Shown: positions 1 through 11,192 of the stretch, piece after piece
How positions within the stretch are numbered: the stretch's first letter is position 1
Layout: each line of letters starts with the position of its first letter
Assembly (NCBI GenBank): GCA_009829735.1
Contig: CM020618.1
Coordinates: 10,631,119 to 10,695,118, forward strand
From: Pyropia yezoensis
Lineage: Eukaryota; Rhodophyta; Bangiophyceae; Bangiales; Bangiaceae
DNA: 64,000 nt
Reading direction: 5' to 3'
Notes under the pieces: generated by a model
What the model was told of the DNA's origin: nothing
The model's database searches: none
What the model saw: only the letters and a program-made list of their open reading frames with translations
Made by a program: the position numbers and the translations under genes

Positions 1-832
1 GCCTAGGCTGTCAAAAAACAATCTCGCGACAGCAGCGTTAGTCCGCACTTGGCGTACATGTATAGCACGGTCCTTACGACCGTGATCAATTGTCGGGAAG
101 TACGGTGAGCGGCAGCTGGACCGGGCTCACCGGGTGCCGCGAACCCCGTCTGGGCCATCACAGGTCCATATGAATGCAGTGATTGAAGGGGGTTTCGATC
201 CCCCCTCCAGTGCTTGGATTTCTATGTACCAAATGTCGAGCCCCCCCCCTGTGGATCGTCGATTCATTGGTGCATTAGGCTAGACATGAAAACTTGTTTA
301 ATCATGTACCGACCTTGCCACAGTGACTGCTGTCAGTCGGGCTGATATCCGCGAAAACACATGACTTTTCGGACCGCACGGGCAATGACATGGCCCATTT
401 GAGCCGAGGAGTTGTCCTTCATTGCACCACCGTTGCTGGTGGCAACGGTGGTGGACCGGCACCGCCGCTGTGTCGATCGACGCGCCGGGAGGAAGAGGAA
501 AACGCGGGCGCGTCTCACCCCCCACAGCTGCGCGCCGCCCCTCTGTGCCGCGCCTCGCGTGTACCGGGACGGCTCGCGAGGCCGGTTGGCGCCGCCTTGT
601 CGTCACCCTCACCGGCCTCTTCCATCTCCCCCCCAACTCCCTCTACTGCGCGTCGTCGGGTGTTCGGGCGCGTGCCCAGAGGGAGTGGTTGGCTGGTGGT
701 GGTGGGTGGTTGGTGGTAGCAACAGCCGCCGGTCAGCGGGCGGCCGGGCGGGCGCGGGAACCCCTGCGGGCGCCGCGCACCGGCGCCGCCGCCCGTCCGT
801 CGGCCAGTCGGTCGCGGCCCCTGCGGGCCGCC
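1..832. other. Upstream region without a recognised gene; three short hairpins at 66-204
   Basis: No coding region is supported here. Three strong stems sit close together: 66-72 with 78-84 (7 bp, 5-nt loop), 104-110 with 125-131 (7 bp, 14-nt loop) and 188-192 with 200-204 (5 bp G:C, 7-nt loop). The last resembles a tRNA T-arm but its loop lacks the expected C56 and A58, and no partner acceptor strand was found. The part from about 420 to 832 is GC-rich leader of the next gene. Confidence 0.5.
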
Positions 833-2449
833 ATGCCACGCCGGGGGGGCACGCGCGGCACCGCCGCCGCCAACGCTGCCGCCGCCACCACCACCACCGC
901 CGCCATCGCCGCGGCTGCCGCCGGCCGGGGGGGGGGCGCGGGGCGTGGCGGCGGTGCCGCCGCCGCCGGCCGGGGGAGGGGAGGGGGGGCGGCTCGCGGC
1001 GGTGCCGGCCGTGGTGGAGCGGCCGCTCGGGGAGGGGGGGGTGCTGGTCGAGGCGGGGTGGCTGCCGCAGGCAGCGACGGCACGGCGGCTGTCGCCGCTG
1101 CGGCGGCGACGGCGGCGGCGGCGGCGGTGGCGGCGGTGACAGCAGCCGCGACGACGGCGCCTGCGGCACCCGCGGCGGCGGCGCAGCCGCCCCCAGCGGC
1201 CATTGCGGCGGGTGCGCCGGCGCCGGCGGCGACGGCGACTGCGGCGCCTGTGCGGGCGGCTGGCGCACTGGCGCGCGCGCCGGCACGGCGCCCGCCCAAG
1301 GAGACGTACGAGGACGTGTACGAGAGCGTCTACTTGGCGGGCACGGACTGGGATCAGCTGGAGGCGGTGGACGAGGTGGACTGGGACTTTGACCACCTGG
1401 ACGAGGCTCTGTCGACGGGGGGGGTGCTGTCCACCCAGCGGGTGTACCTGTTTGGATCCACCGAGCCGCAGCTGCTCAACATGGCGTTTGACGACGACGA
1501 GCCGGTCGACGCTGCCGACGCGGCGGCCGTCCGTGCTGCCGCGGTCCGCAAGCGCCTCGCCGACCGGCAGGCCGCGTCGGACAGCTTTGTCAAGGAGGCC
1601 ACGGCGCGGGCGGCCAAGCGCGCGCGCGGCGCGGGGGGGCGGGCGCTGCCGCGGCGGGCGGCCGACGACGCCCCGCCCGCTGGGGACGGCGCCAATGGCG
1701 GCGGCGGCGGTGGCGACGGTGCCGCCCCCGCGGGTGCGGGGGTCTTGTTGGAGCAGACCTCCACGGTGGTGCCCATCCCCGTGATCGTGGCGGTGGTGTC
1801 GTCGCGCCCCCCCCCCGAGCAGGTGGCCATCACGTCGGTGCAGCGGTCGTCAGAGGAAATTGTGCCAATGGCCAAGCTCAAAATGGGCTGGCACCCGCTG
1901 CTGCGGAAGAACGCGCGGCGGATGCCGAAGCAGCCCCGCGTGTACGTGCTCAAGTGCGAGCAGCGGCGGGCGCGGCTGCGGAACATGGAAGAGGACGCGG
2001 TCAAGACGTACGAGTACGTGCTGCCGTACGTCTTTTTGCCCGACGGGGAGGAGGCCGCGGCGATGGACACGGTCGACACAGAGGTGACGGTTACGTGGGA
2101 GAAGCCCGACGGCAAGACCACTATGTTCCCCTACGACTGGGAGATGGACGATGAGGTGGACGAGTTTGTTGACGCTAAGGTGAAGGACGATGGCCTCGAC
2201 GGCGACGCCGCCACCGCCGCGTCCATGGCCGCGGCGATCCGCGCAGAGGTGGCAGCGACAAAGGAGCGTTACCGTGCCGAGCGGGCGGCGCGCAAGGCCA
2301 AGGTCGATGCCATGCCCGCCGACGAGCGGGAGAGCCTGCGGACCATGAAGCTGTACAAGTTTTACCCCCAAAACACGCAGCCCGACTTGTCGGGCTGCAA
2401 GACCAAGTTTTGCAACCGCTATTACGGCAAGGCGCATGTTCTGTTGTAG
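833..2449 (+). CDS. HEAT INTOLERANT 4 (HIT4)-like nuclear protein
   Basis: Predicted protein of 538 aa. The ATG at 833 sits in a good context (GCCGCCATGC) after an in-frame leader of low-complexity sequence, so it was chosen over earlier non-ATG starts. Residues 1-150 are Ala/Gly/Arg-rich low complexity. A first conserved block (about 156-220) contains YEDVYES, a WDQL segment and VYLFGSTEPQLL. A second low-complexity stretch follows, then a conserved C-terminal half with TYEYVLPYVF, an acidic YDWEMDDEVDEF segment, a basic coiled-coil-like helix, and the ending LYKFYPQN...CNRYYGKAHVLL (residues 505-538). From memory of the family, this order and the RYYGKAH terminus match plant HIT4, a chromatin-associated protein needed for heat-induced release of transcriptional silencing. 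The function in this organism is inferred. It converges with the subunit f-like gene. Confidence 0.6.
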   Translation: MPRRGGTRGTAAANAAAATTTTAAIAAAAAGRGGGAGRGGGAAAAGRGRGGGAARGGAGRGGAAARGGGGAGRGGVAAAGSDGTAAVAAAAATAAAAAVAAVTAAATTAPAAPAAAAQPPPAAIAAGAPAPAATATAAPVRAAGALARAPARRPPKETYEDVYESVYLAGTDWDQLEAVDEVDWDFDHLDEALSTGGVLSTQRVYLFGSTEPQLLNMAFDDDEPVDAADAAAVRAAAVRKRLADRQAASDSFVKEATARAAKRARGAGGRALPRRAADDAPPAGDGANGGGGGGDGAAPAGAGVLLEQTSTVVPIPVIVAVVSSRPPPEQVAITSVQRSSEEIVPMAKLKMGWHPLLRKNARRMPKQPRVYVLKCEQRRARLRNMEEDAVKTYEYVLPYVFLPDGEEAAAMDTVDTEVTVTWEKPDGKTTMFPYDWEMDDEVDEFVDAKVKDDGLDGDAATAASMAAAIRAEVAATKERYRAERAARKAKVDAMPADERESLRTMKLYKFYPQNTQPDLSGCKTKFCNRYYGKAHVLL

Positions 2450-3781
2450 GGTAGATACGAAGGAGAGACGTGGGGTGGGGCCGCCGGCGTTTGCATCGCC
2501 TGGATTTCTCCTGCAGGGGGCTGTCGGCGATTTCTCTGCATTGCTTCTCCTGTGGGCACATGTGCCGTGTTCCCTTTTTTTTGTTGTTCCTCGTCTCGTT
2601 GACGGACGTGCGCCTCTTATCTGTTTGCCTCTCGGCTTCTGATAGCTGGGGACAGCCTCTCGCAGCACCGACGGCAGACGATCCGTTCCTGAGGCAGCTG
2701 GCGGCACGACTGAGAGAAGAAACTGGTTGACCGCGGTCCCAGCAGGTGGCAATAGCACACCCACTGGCTGTTGAGCCAGTGGACGACGGCAGCCGAAGCG
2801 TGGCTAGGCCGCCCCGCCCCCCGGCGCGAGGAGATCGGCGTGCAGACGCGACACGGGGGGGTTGGCCTGCCGCGGGACCTGACGGCAGCCAAGCAGGCCT
2901 ACGCTCGCCGTGTAGGCCACCCGTAGTGAACAGCGCAAGCAGGCCGCCCGTCTTGCAGGCCACCGACCGGCCGCGCCGCGACTCGAGCCGCGCCCAGCCA
3001 GAAGTTGCCTTACCCCCCCGGGTAAACCCAGCGCCATCGGCACCCGGTGGCCGTCATCTCGCGCGCAGGCCGCCTATCACCGAGGGGCGCGTCACGCCCA
3101 TCACAAGTGCCACCCCCCCCCCCCCCTCCAGCAACACACGAGGCCGCCGGCGGGGGACGGGTCGCCACGAGCAAAGGGCAAGAAGAAAAAAAAAACAGAA
3201 ACCAATCTGCGAACACACAAAAACGAACTGTCGGCGCGCTCAACCATCCGTCCCCGGTGGCGCCGCCGCCGCACGGCCCCCGCCCCCACGCGTCGCCCCC
3301 TCGTTGGCACGACCACCCACCTCGACACACCGCCACCGCACCGGCAGACCGCACACGCACGCCGCATCAACAGGTCCCTCCTGCACCGGCCCCCTTCATC
3401 CGCTCCTTGCCCCTGTCCACCGCCTCAATGATCAGGAGCACAGCAGTATGCACATACAGCCACCGCGCGTGCCGACCTTGCCAACGCGACGGACCCATCC
3501 AGCAGCCGAAATGGCCACCAACCCCGCCACACCAAGGCGAGGACGCGACCTGCCCACGTGAGGCACAACATAGACTGGGGAAGGGAAGGGAAAAACGCCC
3601 CTCTCCCCCCCATCCCGCACCCACCACCTCGCCCGCCGCCACCACCGGTGCCACCGCAGCCGCTGCTGCCACACGCTACCCCGACCCCCCCCCCCCCCCC
3701 CCCCCCCAGCCCCCCCTCTACCCTCCCCCCCCGCCGCCGCGCATCGTCACGGCTGGCAAGACGGGATGGGTTCAGGGGTCC
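2450..3781. other. Intergenic region with a long poly-C run
   Basis: This stretch separates two convergent genes. The open frames across it are Pro/Arg-rich translations of C-rich DNA without family resemblance. It contains a 24-base C run at 3685-3708. Both 3-prime UTRs should lie here; no other feature is visible. Confidence 0.5.
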
Positions 3782-4033
3782 TCACTCAATCTTGGCCGCC
3801 TCGGCACGCTGGTGCGACACCTCGTGCTTGATATGCGAGTACTCGGTGGCGTAGCCAATGCCAAAGGCCACGACCATGGCGTGGACAAACGGCTGGAAGG
3901 AGCCCGTCGCGATGTAGCGCTCGTGGTACGCCTCAAATGCCGCGCGGAGCTGCCCGACGGGCGCCGACGCGGGCATCTTGGCGGCGGCAGCGACCGTGGC
4001 CTTGGCCGCCGCCGCGACGGGGGCGGTAGACAT
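3782..4033 (-). CDS. Mitochondrial ATP synthase subunit f-like small protein
   Basis: An 83-aa protein starting at the ATG at 4033. The N-terminal 25 residues are rich in Ala, Lys and Thr and could help mitochondrial import. A short amphipathic part (QLRAAFEAYHERYIATGSF) leads into one hydrophobic segment (about residues 47-63) and then YSHIKHEVSHQR. A single membrane span followed by a Y-x-H-x-KHE signature is what subunit f of the mitochondrial F1Fo ATP synthase has, where it supports the membrane-domain dimer interface. The size is right for that family. The match is short, so another small inner-membrane protein of the same shape is possible. The gene is intronless and lies downstream of PRP16 on the same strand. 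Confidence 0.55.
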   Translation of the reverse strand: MSTAPVAAAAKATVAAAAKMPASAPVGQLRAAFEAYHERYIATGSFQPFVHAMVVAFGIGYATEYSHIKHEVSHQRAEAAKIE

Positions 4034-4804
4034 GGCAGCGGGAGGGGCAGGGAGCCGGGATGAAGACAGGGGGGGGGAGGATGGAGGAAATGGTGTAGAG
4101 GGAGAGAAGAACAGTGGGGGGGTTGGCGACGAGTGCTTGGCAAGCGATCGCGCGGGGAGAGTACGGGCACGATGATGGCTGCGGTGGCTAATGTGGCGAA
4201 GTGGACGAAGACGGCCCACCCCACAGCGTGAATGCACTCTCGTCGGGCCCCGACTGCAACCATCGCGGAAAATGTGACGTAGATAGTGTATGGATTCAGT
4301 GTACTTGACTGTGCGACGAATATTTATGAAAACTGCGCGACAGTAAAAGCGGGTGCCTCACCGGAGAGCCATATGTAGGAATATGTATCTAGATTTAGGC
4401 AAACCCTGGGACGTGAGCCCGCCCGCCACGAGACAGGAAGGACCTTCGGCGCACAGGGGCGACGACGCCGGCCAGGGAGAGCAGAAGCGACGGCGGCGGT
4501 GATGGCACCAAAGCGGTTGCCGCGGGGCGGTAGCAGAGGTGTGACCATCCCCCTGGACGGACACGCCCCGCACGCCTCTCCTCCCCCCCCCTCACTGCCG
4601 GCAAAAGGACGGCCGGGCGGGCGGCAAGCCAGCTGCGTGCCAGCGAGGGCCACAGCAGCAGCCAGTGGTCGCCTACGAGGGACGCAGCGGCCGCCAGCGG
4701 CCGCAACGGTGGCTGGAAGCCGGCGGCACACCCCCTGCTGATCGGGTGATAAAACGGGTTAGCGGGGGCAGGCGCGAGGCGCCACCCGCCCACCGACATG
4801 CAGC
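4034..4804. other. Intergenic region between two minus-strand genes
   Basis: It should hold the promoter and 5-prime UTR of the subunit f-like gene and the 3-prime UTR of PRP16. The part from 4260 to 4400 is relatively AT-rich. No further gene is supported. Confidence 0.5.
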
Positions 4805-7800
4805 TCAGCGGCGGCCAAACGACACGCCCGGCCGAGGGCGCTTGGCCGCCCGCCGTGCGGCGAGCGCGGCGGCCAGCCGCCCGCTGCTGGATGAGGCCGC
4901 CCGCCCGCTGCCCCCATCAATGCCAGCGGCCGCGGCCGCGGCCACTGCGGCACCAGCCCCCCCCCGGCCCGCCTCCTCCACCCGCGCGGGGGCTGGCGGT
5001 GCCGCCCGCGGGGGAGCAACCACCCCCCGGCCACCCCCCACCGCCAACGGCCGCACCCCCCTTGCGGTGCGCACCTCGTACAGCTCGGGGGCAACCTCGG
5101 CGAGCCACCCCCCCTCCACTTCGCTCACGACGCTCATCCACTCGCGGCTGGTCCACACCAGCTCGTGAAAGACCACGTAATCGGCTACCGCAGCGGCGGC
5201 GACGAGCGCCGAGCTGGGGTGCAGCCCACACTCCACTCCCGTCCGCATGTGCACGTACCGGCCGCGGCCGACAACGCGGGCGGCGTTGCCAAAGTACGCT
5301 GCCGCGACGGCGCGGCGGAGGCGGCCCGACGGGTCCCCCATCGCCCCCGCCGCCGCCGACGCGGGGCGGCCAGCCGGCAGGCCCGCCGCGCGGTAGACGT
5401 CGGCCAGCTGGGAGCGCACGTCGGCGGCCTTGCGGAGGCCCCGCTCGTTGAGGTAGTGGTCGGCCGCCCAGCCGCGGTCGCCGCCCGCCGCGCGCCACCG
5501 GTCGTACACGTGGAGGAGGGTGAGGTGGTCGCTGTCGGGGACGGCAAAGCGTGCGCGTGCCGCGTCGGCGGGCGCCTCCCGCCCGTGGGGGCGGAGAAAG
5601 ACGGACGGGACGGAGAGCATGGCAACGACGGTCAGCGCTTCGTCAGCGCAGCCGAGGTCCGCCGCCGCCACCAGCACCGCCGCCGCGGCGGGCTCGAGTG
5701 GAAACGACGACAGCAGCCGCCCGCGGGCGGTGAGGCGGCCCGCGTCCGACACGGCACGGAGGGACCACAGGGACCACAGCGCGCCGGCCACGTCTTCCTT
5801 GCGGGGGGGGTCGAGGAGGGGAAAGGACAGGACGTCGTCAACGCCCAGCGACAGAAGCAGGAGCACCACGTGGGAGAGGTTGGTGCGCTGAATCTCGGGC
5901 ACCGCCGCGGGAAGCATCTCGTCCTCGTACGCGGCCTGCGTGTACAGGCGGTACGCCTTGCCCGGCGCTGTGCGGCCGGCGCGCCCCGCGCGCTGATCTG
6001 CCGATGACTGGGAGGTGGGGCAGAGGAGGAGGGCGTCCATGCCCAGCCGCGCCGAGTGGGCCTTGAGCTTGCAGTACCCCGAGTCAATGACGTACACGAC
6101 GCCGTTGAGGGTGAGCGACGTTTCCGCAATGTTGGTCGCCACAATCAGCCGGCGCGTGCCCGGCGGGGGCGGCGCAAAGATCCGCGCCTGCGCCTCGGCG
6201 GGTAGTGCGGCGTAGACGGGGAGGACGACCGCCGGCGGCGCCGTGTCGAGCCGCTCCAGGCGGGTGCGGAGCTCGTCGCACGCCACCTCCACGTCCTCCG
6301 CGCCGGTAAGAAAGATGAGGATGTCGCCCGGCAGGGGCGCCTGCAGGTGCACCTGCAGCGCCTGCCACACCGCCGCGTCCACATAGTCCCCCGCGGGGGT
6401 GCGGGCGTGAAAGATGTCGACGGGGAAGCTGCGCCCCGGGATGCGGAGGACGGGGGCGCCGCCAAAGAAGGTGGCAAACTTGCCCGCCTCGAGCGTCGCC
6501 GACGTGATGATGACTCGGAGGTCGGCGCGCGCGGCGAGCGCGCGGCGGAGCACCCCAAACAGCACATCCGTAGCGAGCGACCGCTCGTGCGCCTCGTCCA
6601 TGATGACCACCGCGTAGGCCGACAGGTCTGGGTCCGACACGGACTCGCGCAGCAGGATGCCGTCGGTCATAAACTTGAGCGCCGTCCCAGGACTGGTGCG
6701 CTCCTCAAACCGGATTGCGTAGCCGACCGTGCCGCCCAGGGGGGTGCTCATCTCCTCTGCCACCCGCGCCGCCACCGACACGGCCGCCACCCGCCGCGGC
6801 TGCGTGATACCAATTAGCAGGTGGTCGTGCTGCTTGGACGCCGGCCCCACGTCCCCCGCCGCCGCCGCCGCCGTACCTGCCGCCCCTGTCCCGTCCCCAC
6901 CACCGCGACGGCGGCCCCCGCCCCCCGCCGCTGCTGTCACCGCCGTCCATCCATCTTCGTACAGGTACTGAGCGATCTGGGTCGTCTTGCCAGACCCCGT
7001 CTCGCCCACGACCACCACCACGGCGTTTTCCCGCACCGCGCTAAGCACCTCGGAGCGGGCGGCGTAGACGGGGAGGCGGCGGCGCTGTTCGGGGATGGGC
7101 AGGGTCGTTACGTCAACCTCTTCTGCGTCCGACGCCGAAACCGTCCTGGGATTGCCGCCTCCATCGCCAGTGGCACCATCCCCAGACGGTGGCGGCCGAC
7201 GAGGACCGACCGCCACCCCCTCGGTCTTCACGCCAGGCGGTGGGGGCCGCGGGGGCCCCACGGCGGGAGCGTCCCGCGGCTCGTCGCCGCTCGCCGGGGC
7301 AAGCGCGTCTTCCGCCGCCCCCCCCTCTCCCCCATCCGGCGTCTCCTCCCCGCTACTGGCAGCGGCCGCCCCCAGCAGCAGCCCCGCAAACTGGTGCTCC
7401 TTCCGATAGTCGCCCCCGCCGCCCCCCCCCTTACCAGACGATGCCGCCGCCTCGGCGCGCTCGCGCGCTCGCGCCTCCCGCCCCGCCGCGGCGCGGGCGT
7501 CGGCGTCAGCAACGGCGCCCGAGGCCCCCCCCACCAGCTCTGCGCGCCACCCGCCCGTCGCCGACCCCGCCCGCGCGCGAGCGTCACGCGCGGCGGCGAC
7601 CGTCGCCGAGCCGCGGCGGCCGAGCACCACCATATCGCTCGTCGGGTCCCGCACGGGCAGGGCGCCCGCCGCAAAGACGCCCGCCCCAGCGCCGCCGCCA
7701 CGGCTCCCACTACCACCACCACCACCCCCCGCCCCAGCCTTGCCAGTGGCGTCGCGGCCGAGGCCGGCAGCGGCGGCCGCCGCCGCCGCCACCGCCTCGG

Positions 7801-8853
7801 CATCCTCGTCGCCGCCCGGCCCGCTGCCGTCGCCACCAGCCGCCGTCGCCGCCGCCGCCGACAGGGAGGCGAGGAAGGGCGGCACCGCCTCCCGCACCAG
7901 CACCGTAATCCGCGGGCCGCCGCTCTCGTCCAGCGCCGCCGCCGACAACGGGGCACCCCCGCCGCCGCCGCCGCCTCCACCCAAGGAGCCCCGCGCCAGC
8001 TGCGCCGCCTCCCACCGCTCCACCGCCGACGTGCGGGCGGCCTCGAGGGCACTCGCCACCCGCGGCGGCCCGGCCGCAGCGCTACCAGACAGTGGCGCCG
8101 CCGACGTGGCGGCCGCGGCGGCGGCGGCAGCCGCCGCCGTGGCGGGGACGGGCGGCAGGACCGACGCGGCGCCCGCATAGTCGTCGCCGCCGCCCCCGTC
8201 GCCCTCGGCGGCGGCGTACCACAGCCGGTCTAGCCGTGCTGCCTCTGCCTCGTACGCAGCCCGGTCCGACCCGGCGGGGGGGGGGGGGAGTTGGTTGTGC
8301 GGCGGCGGGCGCCGCCGCCTCCTGGGGGGGACCCCCGGTCTGCCCCGCTGCCGCCGGGTAGTGCCCCCGCCGCCGCCGCAGCCGCAGCCCGCGGGGGGCC
8401 GACCGCCGCTGACGGCGGCGGCGGCGGTACGTCCCACCGCGACCGCCGGCGGGGTGCCGAGCGGGGGCGCTTGGCGACGGGGCGGGGGAAGGAGACGGCC
8501 GAGGCGGGTGCCGTGACGCCACTAGGGGCGGCGGAGGGGGGTGGCGGCCGCAAAGGGGGGACATCACCAGCCTCGCCAGGGCCAGCGCCCCCGCCGTCTG
8601 CCGCCGCTGCGACCACCGCGCCGCGGGTAGCGCCGTTGGCGGCAGCGGCGGCCACGGTGGAGGCGGCGGCATCGGTGGAGGCAGCTGCCGCGGCGGCACG
8701 GCGGTCAGCGGCCAAGCGGTCGAGCCCGAAGGCAGACCCGCCACGGCCAGGCACTGGCGGCCGCCGACGACCGCCGGCGGCCGGGTGGGAGAGCCCTCCC
8801 CGGGTGGCGGGGAGGGGGGGCAGCCGCTCGGGTTGGGGAGGGGGGGGAGCCAT
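4805..8853 (-). CDS. PRP16: Pre-mRNA splicing ATP-dependent RNA helicase PRP16/DHX38 (one frame break)
   Basis: DEAH-box spliceosomal helicase of about 1,350 aa, which remodels the spliceosome before the second transesterification step. The main frame runs from about 8287 to 4805. It shows motif I GETGSGKTT (near 7000), Ia TQPRRVAA, II DEAH (6581-6601), III SAT, IV ILIFLTG, V TNIAETSLT and VI QRAGRAGRT, then the ratchet/OB region with HLHPSSAL and DYVVFHELVW. PRP16 rather than PRP2, PRP22 or PRP43 is indicated by the upstream block VRDPTSDMVVLGRRGS and by the ending RPGVSFGRR. The real N-terminus is in another frame and starts at the ATG at 8853. It carries FGLDRLAADRR and SRWD, both typical of DHX38. 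The two frames join in a run of 13 G (8276-8288 on the plus strand), where one added base would restore a single frame. Confidence 0.9.
8276..8288. repeat. G13 homopolymer at the PRP16 frame break
   Basis: A run of 13 G on the plus strand, read as C13 in the gene. Upstream PRP16-like sequence (from 8853) and downstream PRP16-like sequence (to 4805) are in frames that differ by one missing base. The break therefore maps to this run, which points to a homopolymer length error or to length polymorphism. Confidence 0.75.
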
Positions 8854-11166
8854 AACCGTCGGCGGCGGCTACCAATACAAGGCGGGCAGAAGGAAGTGGG
8901 GTGGGGTGGGGTGGTGGCGACGGGGGAGGGATGGCGGGGGAGGAGGGCTCTCGCCGCACGCCGGAGCGGGTGGTTGAATGCGCGACAGGGACGCGAACGT
9001 GAGGCGGCGGCCAGCACGGCCACGTGTCGCATCGGCGACCACCACAATTTCTTCGCAACTTCCATGCGCAACCTTTGCGGCCAGCGTGTCGATCTCGCCC
9101 TGGCGTCCCGTACGAGAAGAAAACAAAACACGGTCGATGGATGGACGCTCGCGCCCCCCGTCTTAGGTGCCCCTCCCACCCGCACGGCATCCTGTTTACT
9201 GGCGGGTTGCCCCCGCGTGTATTCCCAGGTTCTGATCTCCACACGGAGCCGTGCGCGCTCGCTGGTGGCGGGCACAGCGCGTGGGCTGCGGGCGGCGCCT
9301 GGACGCGGGGGTGGGTTGGGCGAGCCGGCACAGGGCGCCAGAAACGCGCACGCCCATGGAAGAACTACTCTCGTTGTCTTGTAGACGTGGACACCCGCGC
9401 GGCTGCTTGTACGAGCGCTGGACACAAGTTTCACCTCAGAGAGGGCTCCCCTGCGCCCGTCCACCGCGCCGAGAGCGCGTCTGGCGGACCTGCCCTCCTG
9501 GAAAGGACTTGTGTGATCGTTAGGCATATGCTTCGCAATCTCAATGTTGCTCGGGTCCACGACGGCGGGAACCTCCCCCACCCCCTCGTTCTGCACTTGC
9601 GATACATCTCGCAACACAGCATTGACATTCGTTGAGACCATGACCTCGGTACGTCTTTCTTCTTCGTCATTTGGTAAGAGGGAAGAAAGCACACATTGTC
9701 CACGGCTGGGAAAGGAGAGGGAATGCATGCTCCACGTATAAAGACAGGTTTGTCCTGGGCGAACTCGCTCGCTCGATCACGCAGAGTGGGCGTTGGTCGG
9801 CGAGCGCGCTGTAGCGGCGGGCACTGGGTGAAGTGCCCGCTTTGGAAAGATGCTGGCGAGCACGCTGTAGCCCACCCGCGCCCTCCTGTTTCCTCTGCCC
9901 TCGCACCCACTGGTGTTCTGTCGTCCTGCGGGACCTTGCCGACGATACCGCAGCCTGCTCGCATTGCGCCCGATCATGTACACTATGGTATTGGGCGAGG
10001 CTTCGCGCGAAAGGGTAGCGGGACAATGAACGACCTGTACTTACCATGCAATGATGGGGTGGCTGTAAAATACCGAAAGAGTTGGCCTCGGACGAACTCT
10101 CTTGTGTTGGTTCGGGTGTTCACTTTTGAGCTTTCGAGTTTGTCTCGCTTTGTGTGCGGCTGAAGACTGCTTTATAGCGGCCTTTTCGGCAAGGCCCTTC
10201 GACTGACCGTCGTTCGAAGGCACCCTCCGAGGCCGCGGTACCTTCCACTGTTTTGGGCCGGGCGAATGGTCCTCGACAGTCAAAAGAAAAAACAAGCATG
10301 CGTCGCGGAAGCCGAAGTGGCCGACCCCGTCTTGCTCGCGCGCTCTCGCCGACGCCAGCCCTGATCTCGTACCAAAGAAAGAAGCGACGGCAGCGGTGAG
10401 AAGAGATTATTCAAGCGGCGTTTGTATGCTGATGCCTGCACTTCAGCTCGTAACTGAAACGGGGCGCGGCGGGCTCTCTCGCCCTCCCGCTTGGACACAG
10501 CGCCGCCGACTCGTTGCCGCCAAACAGGCGCCGCACGTCCTCGTCAAGACCCCGTAGGCCATGACTTTCAGAAGTATGGATCGCGAGGCGGCTCTCTCGA
10601 GCCACGGTGGGAGGAGGCAGAGGGGGGGGTGCCGTCGGCACACCTTTTCACCTTTAGCCACGGCTACACCTGCCGCGGTGTCGGCGGCTGGCTCGGCCCC
10701 TGCCACTCACACCTCTAGGAGAGGGGATTGGCACCACCCGCGCCACAACTGCGGCGCTGCGAAGCCTGTAAGGCTAATCCTGACTCGGACCACCGTGCGC
10801 CAGCTGCACGGGGTAAGGGGGGGGGAGGGCTCAAAAGTATGAGAACCGGGACCGCCGCGACCGCCACCCCCCCCCCCCTCCCCCCCGCCGCCTGCCTGTA
10901 CGCGCCATGCAGCTCGACAGTGGCGACTGGCACTCTGCTGTTGTACCCGCCGCCGTTGCTTGCCGCTGCAAGCCCGGCTCGAGCACGCCACACCCGCTCG
11001 ACCGATGGGGTCCCTTTGCATGCCAAGGGCTCCCAGCACTCCACTCGGCCTCGGCAGACCAAGAAAGGTTCCCTGGCGGGTGGGAACTGGGCAGTTGCTG
11101 GGGGCCCAAAGGTTTGGCTACAGCTTGCTCGGTCCAACTGTACGCGGCCGCTTTGCCCATCGGTGC

Positions 11167-11192
11167 GTACTCGGCCGCTAGCGGCCGAGTAC
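11167..11192. repeat. 26-bp perfect palindrome
   Basis: The 13-base arm GTACTCGGCCGCT is followed directly by its reverse complement, with no spacer. The match stops abruptly on both sides. Confidence 0.9.

Noticed and set aside
175-215. Possible tRNA 3-prime half (G5-TTTCGAT-C5 hairpin followed by CTCCAGT)
   Set aside because: The loop lacks C56 and A58, and no complementary acceptor strand, D-arm or anticodon arm was found nearby, in normal or permuted order.
422-832. N-terminal extension of the HIT4-like protein
   Set aside because: The extension begins with a non-ATG codon, is low complexity, and the ATG at 833 has a better start context.
8082-9728. 548-codon open frame on the minus strand overlapping the PRP16 N-terminus
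   Set aside because: It begins with a non-typical leader, has no domain, and overlaps the recognised PRP16 frame. Long frames are expected in such GC-rich DNA.
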